Shown: one piece after another, positions 4,626 to 9,196 of the stretch
Numbering within the stretch: position 1 is the stretch's first letter
Layout of the letters: every line of letters starts with the position of its first letter
NCBI GenBank assembly: GCA_026989715.1
Contig: JALSIU010000327.1
Location: 1 to 9,196, forward strand
Origin: Methylomonas sp.
GTDB lineage: Bacteria; Pseudomonadota; Gammaproteobacteria; Methylococcales; Methylomonadaceae
Direction of reading: 5' to 3'
DNA length: 9,196 bases
Notes under the pieces: model-generated
What the model was told of the DNA's origin: nothing
The model's database searches: none
The model's input: only the letters and a program-made list of their open reading frames with translations
Made by a program: the position numbers and the translations under genes

Positions 4626-7349
4626 ATGTTTCGGTTTAAAAATGCTTCTATCGGTAGCAAATTACGTTTATTGCTGAGTCTTAGCATTTTATTTATGCTG
4701 TTAGTAGCAAGCGGCCTATTAACAGTTAATTCTTATTATGCAAACAAGTCTATTTTAAACAATGAGGTGAATGCCTTAGCAAAAGTCACTGCGTTAGTGA
4801 TTACCCCTTCATTAATGTTTAATAACCCACTCGATGCCCAACAGACTTTAAATACATTGCAGGCACATAAAAATATTGTTTATGCAGCGGTAGTGCAACT
4901 CAACAATAGCAGCACGTTTGCCGAGTACCAGCGTCAAGGCGATTGGCAACTACCAAGTAATAAAATGCCGTTTTTTGATAACTGTCATGGCTCTCAATTT
5001 ACTATTGACTACCTTAAAGTATGCAAGCCACTGATATTAGATAATATTTACTATGGAAAGTTTTTATTGCTCGTCAATTTGCATGATATTTATCAACGTA
5101 CTTTAAAAGAGCTTGGTTTAGCGTTAGCGGGTTTATTACTGGCTTCCATGCTGATTTTTATCATTATGGGGCGGTTTGTACAAAGGTTAACACAACCCAT
5201 CTTAGAATTATTGGCCATTAGTGAACAGGTAAGCTTATCAGAGCATTATAACCGACGCGCCACCATTATATCTGACGATGAAATTGGCCGTTTAGGGCGC
5301 GCTTTTAATTTGATGCTGGAAAGAATTGAAAGCTGGAATAATACCCTATTGGAGCAAAAAGAGACCTTAGAGGATCTCGTACAAGAGCGTACCCTGGAAA
5401 AAAACAAGGCGTTAATATTGGCCGAGCAGGCACAAAAAGCCAATATTGCCAAATCAGATTTTTTATCGGTGATGAGTCACGAGATTCGTACGCCCTTAAA
5501 TGCAATTATTGGTTTTTCAGAGCTGATGCAAGAAACACGCTTAAGCGCGGAACAAGAAGAATATATTGCCATTATTAATCAATCCGGTAATTCATTATTG
5601 GCACAAATTAATGATATTTTAGATTTCTCTAAAATCGAAGCGGGAAAAATGCAATTAGACCGCGCTTGGTTTGATGTTTATGAATTATTAATTACCGTAT
5701 TAGCAGCTAATCGCTATGAAATTAGCCGTAAATCTCTACAATTACAATATACTATCCCTAAAGCCTTACCGCGTTATTTATATGGTGATGCACAAAAAAT
5801 TAAACAAATTTTATATAATTTATTAAATAATGCGGTTAAATTTACAGAACAAGGAACAATTAGTTTAAAAGTTAAATTTAAAGCGACTACAAATCAGGCT
5901 TGTATGCTGTCTTTTTCTATTAAAGATACCGGTGTTGGTATTTCAGAAGAAAAACAAGCGCAATTATTTGCGCCTTTTACGCAAGCCGATGCGTCTAATA
6001 CGCGCAATTATGGCGGAACGGGTTTAGGGCTGGCGATTGTAAAAAAGATGGTCACCTTATTAGGTGGAAATATTTATTTACGTAGTCGCGAAGGATTCGG
6101 GACTAAACTTTTATTTCGTGTGCCATTGGCATTAGAAGCAGCTGATACGAAAAAACAGCCTCCAAAACCGATTACCATTGCGTTGTTTGTTTATGATGCC
6201 AATGCGGATTGGTTGATACGATTGGTTAATTTAGGCTATACGGTTGAGCTGATTGATGCTAAAAAAGGGCAATTATTACAACAACAGCCCACATTGATAC
6301 AGGCCTACCAAGTTTTATTATTTACTGCCAGTGCGCTACAAGATGCTTTATTTTGGCATGAATATAATGCAAAGCCAAAGCTGGCAATGGCCTATTTTTT
6401 AGGCTACACGGAAACCGAGCGACGTTTATCAGGCATGGCTTCTATTAATCCAGGTTATGATGCGCTGGATATGGTAGAGCAAATCAATCGCTTACGAAAA
6501 ACCTCTAAGCTGAGCCATGCACAACAAATAGACAAGACAGCAACAGTGTTAATTGCAGAAGATAATGCGGTGAATTTATTAATGGTACAGAATATCTTGA
6601 AGCAAGTTGGCTTGCATATTTTATCGGCAACGGATGGTAAGCAAGCAATTGATCTCTTTAAAGCGAACAATATTCAATTGATTTTAATGGATTGTCAAAT
6701 GCCGGTAATGGATGGCTTAATTGCTACTCGGCAAATTCGTCGTATAGAAAAAATGAGTAATGCCCCCCGTACGCCGATTGTTGCTTTGACGGCAAATGCA
6801 TTTACCGAAAACCGGCAGGCATGTATTGCAGCAGGTATGGATGATTTTTTAAGCAAACCGTTTAAAAAATTACAATTATTAAAGATTGTAGAGCGTTGGT
6901 TAAATGATATGCAGGTGGCACACGTACAAACACCAAAAACAGTGTCAGTCAATCAAGATGCCATTAATTATGCACTCGATGCCACAATGCTAGAAGAATT
7001 AAAGACGATGGATGACTCAGGTTCAAACGCCTTTATTGCCCAACTCAGTGCGACTTATTTTGCCAATGCTGAGCAATTAATACAAAAAATTGAACTAGCC
7101 TTTGTAGAAGGCACGCTAGAAACCATTGCAAAAAGTGCACATCAATTAAAATCCAGTAGTAGCAATGTCGCAGCACTGACCTTATCTAGCCTCTTTAAAG
7201 AGCTAGAACAGGCGGCAAAACAAGGCAATCAGCAACAAGCTGTTTTATTATGGGATAAGATTATTAAAGAATATCATGCTGTTAATATGGCTTATAAGCA
7301 GCTTTTTAGTACGGAAACAGTAGAGAATGCGCAGTATGAATCATTATAA
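4626..7349 (+). CDS. Membrane hybrid histidine kinase: CHASE8-like sensor, HAMP, HisKA, HATPase, pseudo-receiver, REC, Hpt
   Basis: 907 residues. TM1 (about 13-35) and TM2 (162-183) flank a periplasmic domain (about 36-160) with the CHASE8 pattern of YfiN: LAKVTALVITPSLMFNNPLDAQQTL (51-75) and later FAEYQRQG (98-105). HAMP spans about 184-237, then a coiled coil to 275. HisKA has the H-box SHEIRTP with His285. The HATPase has Asn398 and Asn402, DTGVGI (434-439) and GGTGLGLAI (463-471). Residues about 515-622 look like a receiver without phospho-acceptor acids. A true REC follows (641-758) with Glu645, Asp646, phospho-acceptor Asp689, Thr722 and Lys744. The Hpt domain (about 785-890) carries His839 in AHQLKSSSS. 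The expected phosphorelay is His285 to Asp689 to His839, then on to the next gene's product. YfiR, encoded 25 bases upstream, is the likely periplasmic modulator. Cys120 and Cys133 form a pair in the sensor domain. Confidence 0.93.
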   Translation: MFRFKNASIGSKLRLLLSLSILFMLLVASGLLTVNSYYANKSILNNEVNALAKVTALVITPSLMFNNPLDAQQTLNTLQAHKNIVYAAVVQLNNSSTFAEYQRQGDWQLPSNKMPFFDNCHGSQFTIDYLKVCKPLILDNIYYGKFLLLVNLHDIYQRTLKELGLALAGLLLASMLIFIIMGRFVQRLTQPILELLAISEQVSLSEHYNRRATIISDDEIGRLGRAFNLMLERIESWNNTLLEQKETLEDLVQERTLEKNKALILAEQAQKANIAKSDFLSVMSHEIRTPLNAIIGFSELMQETRLSAEQEEYIAIINQSGNSLLAQINDILDFSKIEAGKMQLDRAWFDVYELLITVLAANRYEISRKSLQLQYTIPKALPRYLYGDAQKIKQILYNLLNNAVKFTEQGTISLKVKFKATTNQACMLSFSIKDTGVGISEEKQAQLFAPFTQADASNTRNYGGTGLGLAIVKKMVTLLGGNIYLRSREGFGTKLLFRVPLALEAADTKKQPPKPITIALFVYDANADWLIRLVNLGYTVELIDAKKGQLLQQQPTLIQAYQVLLFTASALQDALFWHEYNAKPKLAMAYFLGYTETERRLSGMASINPGYDALDMVEQINRLRKTSKLSHAQQIDKTATVLIAEDNAVNLLMVQNILKQVGLHILSATDGKQAIDLFKANNIQLILMDCQMPVMDGLIATRQIRRIEKMSNAPRTPIVALTANAFTENRQACIAAGMDDFLSKPFKKLQLLKIVERWLNDMQVAHVQTPKTVSVNQDAINYALDATMLEELKTMDDSGSNAFIAQLSATYFANAEQLIQKIELAFVEGTLETIAKSAHQLKSSSSNVAALTLSSLFKELEQAAKQGNQQQAVLLWDKIIKEYHAVNMAYKQLFSTETVENAQYESL

Positions 7350-9196
7350 AATATTGGTTATTGATGATGACCCGACCTTATGCCTTTTAGCCCAAAAAAA
7401 ACTATCGGCTTATGGGTATCAGGTATTAACGGCAATGACAGGTGAGCAAGGTATTCGGCTGACTCTGGAATTAATGCCTGATTTATTATTGCTGGACTAT
7501 GAGTTACCGGATATGAGCGGCCTTGAAGTTTGCCGGCAATTACGCAACCATGCTGCAAGTGTTGATAAACCCATTTTATTTATTGCGGGTAAAAATGATT
7601 ATGATTCAATAGAGAGCGCTTTCCAAGCCGGGGCAACGGATTTTTCCAGCAAACCCTTAAACTGGGCTCTGTTAAATTACCGCATTCAATATATGCTCCG
7701 GACGCATGAATTGTATTTATCGTTACTCTCTAGTGAAGCACGACTTACCAAAGCCCAAAAAATGGCTAAAATTGCGAACTGGGAATATACGCAAAGCGAT
7801 CAAGCCTTTAAATGCTCTGCAACCTTGTATGATATTTTAGAAATTGATGAGCAAACCAACAACACATTTTGTCTAGCCGTCTTTCTCGCTCATGTACCGA
7901 TTGAAGATAAACAATTAGTACGACAAGCCATAACGCACTGCATAGAAAATAAGCTTAGTTTTGAAATAGAGCATGCCATACTCACAAGTACCGGCAAACA
8001 CAAAATTATCTCTCATATTGGTCATGTGATTAAAAATGAGGCTAATGAGGCCATTGACTGTATTGGCACATTACAAGATATTACCGAGCGTCGCCATACT
8101 GAAAATCAAATTAAGACGCTTGCGTATTACGATTCATTAACCGGCTTAATGAACCGAGAAGCCTTTTTATCCGCATTAGATGCAACCCTAGAGCGTTATC
8201 AACAAAATAATCTACTATCTGCTTTGTTATTTATTGATTTGGATGACTTTAAACGGGTTAATGACACCTTAGGGCATAATGTTGGTGATTTATTACTTTG
8301 CGAGATTGCTCAAAGATTATCCGGTTGTGTTCGAACAGCTGAGCAAGCTGAAGAATATAACATGACACAACAAGCCGATATGAACAGTTTAACGCCGGAC
8401 AGCGTTTTTCGTATGCCTCCCATTGAGATTAATCGCTTTAATCTAGGACGTTTAGGCGGCGATGAATTCACCGTTTTTTTGGGCAATATCATTAGTAAAC
8501 AATTGGTTTGCAGTGTTGCACAACGATTATTGGCCTCTTTGGAAAAACCTTTTTTACTGGAGGGGCATGAACTTTATGTGACATTTAGCATGGGGATTGC
8601 ACTCGCACCTCATGATGGCTCTAATATTCATAGTCTGCTAAAAAATGCCGATACGGCAATGTATAGCGCGAAAGCAAAAGGTAAAAATAATTTCCAGTTT
8701 TATACGGCTGAGCTAAACAAGCGTTCATTATATCGTTTGGCAATGGAATCAGATTTACGCAATGCGATTGCTAATAATGAATTATTTTTAGTCTATCAGC
8801 CGCAAATGAATTTACAATCCGGCAAAATGGTGGGGGCTGAAGTTTTATTACGCTGGAGGCATAAAAATAAAGGTGACATTGTGCCAAATGAATTTATTCC
8901 TTTAGCAGAACAAACCGGGCAAATTTTAACCATAGGCAGTTGGGTATTTGAGCAATTTAGCAATACCTTGCTAACATGGCAACGGCAAGACTTAATACCC
9001 GAAGAGTTTAAACTGGCTTTAAATGTCAGTTCATTACAGTTTCATCAGGTAGATATGATGCAGACGGTTAAAAAATTTTTTGCCGACCCTGTTCTAAACC
9101 AACATGTCGAATTTGAATTGACCGAGTCGGTCATGATGACCAATGCTGAAGCGAACCTCAGTAAATTGTATGAACTGGTTGCACATAATATCAGTT
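7336..9196 (+). CDS. Response regulator with REC, PAS, GGDEF and EAL domains, 3' end outside window
   Basis: Hand translation gives 620 residues, open at the right edge. REC (about 4-122) has Asp10-12, phospho-acceptor Asp54 and Lys106 (SKP), but Ala84 replaces the usual Thr/Ser. A PAS-like domain follows (about 140-252), ending DITERR. GGDEF (about 262-455) has Asp301 and Asp310 of the metal and substrate site and an intact GGDEF (374-378); a roughly 32-residue insertion (334-370) precedes it, and the RxxD inhibitory site is missing. The EAL domain starts near 470 with EVL in AEVLLRW (501-507) plus Asn563 and ELTES (594-598); later catalytic residues lie outside, so phosphodiesterase activity cannot be judged. 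The ATG is inside the kinase gene, a 14-base overlap in another frame, so translation is probably coupled. It is most likely the phosphorelay target of the preceding kinase, controlling c-di-GMP level. Confidence 0.92.
   Translation, partial: MNHYKILVIDDDPTLCLLAQKKLSAYGYQVLTAMTGEQGIRLTLELMPDLLLLDYELPDMSGLEVCRQLRNHAASVDKPILFIAGKNDYDSIESAFQAGATDFSSKPLNWALLNYRIQYMLRTHELYLSLLSSEARLTKAQKMAKIANWEYTQSDQAFKCSATLYDILEIDEQTNNTFCLAVFLAHVPIEDKQLVRQAITHCIENKLSFEIEHAILTSTGKHKIISHIGHVIKNEANEAIDCIGTLQDITERRHTENQIKTLAYYDSLTGLMNREAFLSALDATLERYQQNNLLSALLFIDLDDFKRVNDTLGHNVGDLLLCEIAQRLSGCVRTAEQAEEYNMTQQADMNSLTPDSVFRMPPIEINRFNLGRLGGDEFTVFLGNIISKQLVCSVAQRLLASLEKPFLLEGHELYVTFSMGIALAPHDGSNIHSLLKNADTAMYSAKAKGKNNFQFYTAELNKRSLYRLAMESDLRNAIANNELFLVYQPQMNLQSGKMVGAEVLLRWRHKNKGDIVPNEFIPLAEQTGQILTIGSWVFEQFSNTLLTWQRQDLIPEEFKLALNVSSLQFHQVDMMQTVKKFFADPVLNQHVEFELTESVMMTNAEANLSKLYELVAHNIS

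Overview
The window looks like a chromosomal segment of a low-GC gammaproteobacterium. It has a one-domain ammonia-dependent NAD synthetase, an apaG-apaH pair, and a periplasmic YfiR-type protein coupled to c-di-GMP signalling. The style (AT-rich, YeaD-type mutarotase, many-domain sensors) would suit a methanotroph or Thiotrichales relative, but that placement is only a guess.

Left part, minus strand (1-2556): nadE is followed by a class I SAM-dependent methyltransferase. Next comes a decayed transposon tail, the end of an IS200/IS605-type tnpB with its hairpin. Then comes a roughly 107-base element with imperfect inverted ends, and finally a glucose-6-phosphate 1-epimerase (YeaD family) gene that leaves the window at base 1. 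The epimerase has no ATG, GTG or TTG at its expected start. A well-spaced AGGGAG precedes an ATT codon, and most of that Shine-Dalgarno sequence lies in the edge of the inverted repeat.

Middle, plus strand (2707-3911): apaG and apaH are 2 bases apart. They diverge from nadE across a 150-base AT-rich region. ApaH clears Ap4A and removes Np4 caps from RNA.

Right part, plus strand (4049-9196): three genes form a tight signalling unit. They encode an exported YfiR-family protein, a 907-residue membrane hybrid histidine kinase whose periplasmic domain resembles CHASE8 (the sensor domain of the diguanylate cyclase YfiN), and a REC-PAS-GGDEF-EAL response regulator that overlaps the kinase gene by 14 bases and runs off the right edge. 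In the classic Yfi system YfiR directly represses the cyclase YfiN. Here the YfiN-like input appears to be fused to a phosphorelay, with c-di-GMP turnover moved to a separate soluble regulator. This rewired Yfi module is the most interesting content of the window. It is an inference from domain order and adjacency.
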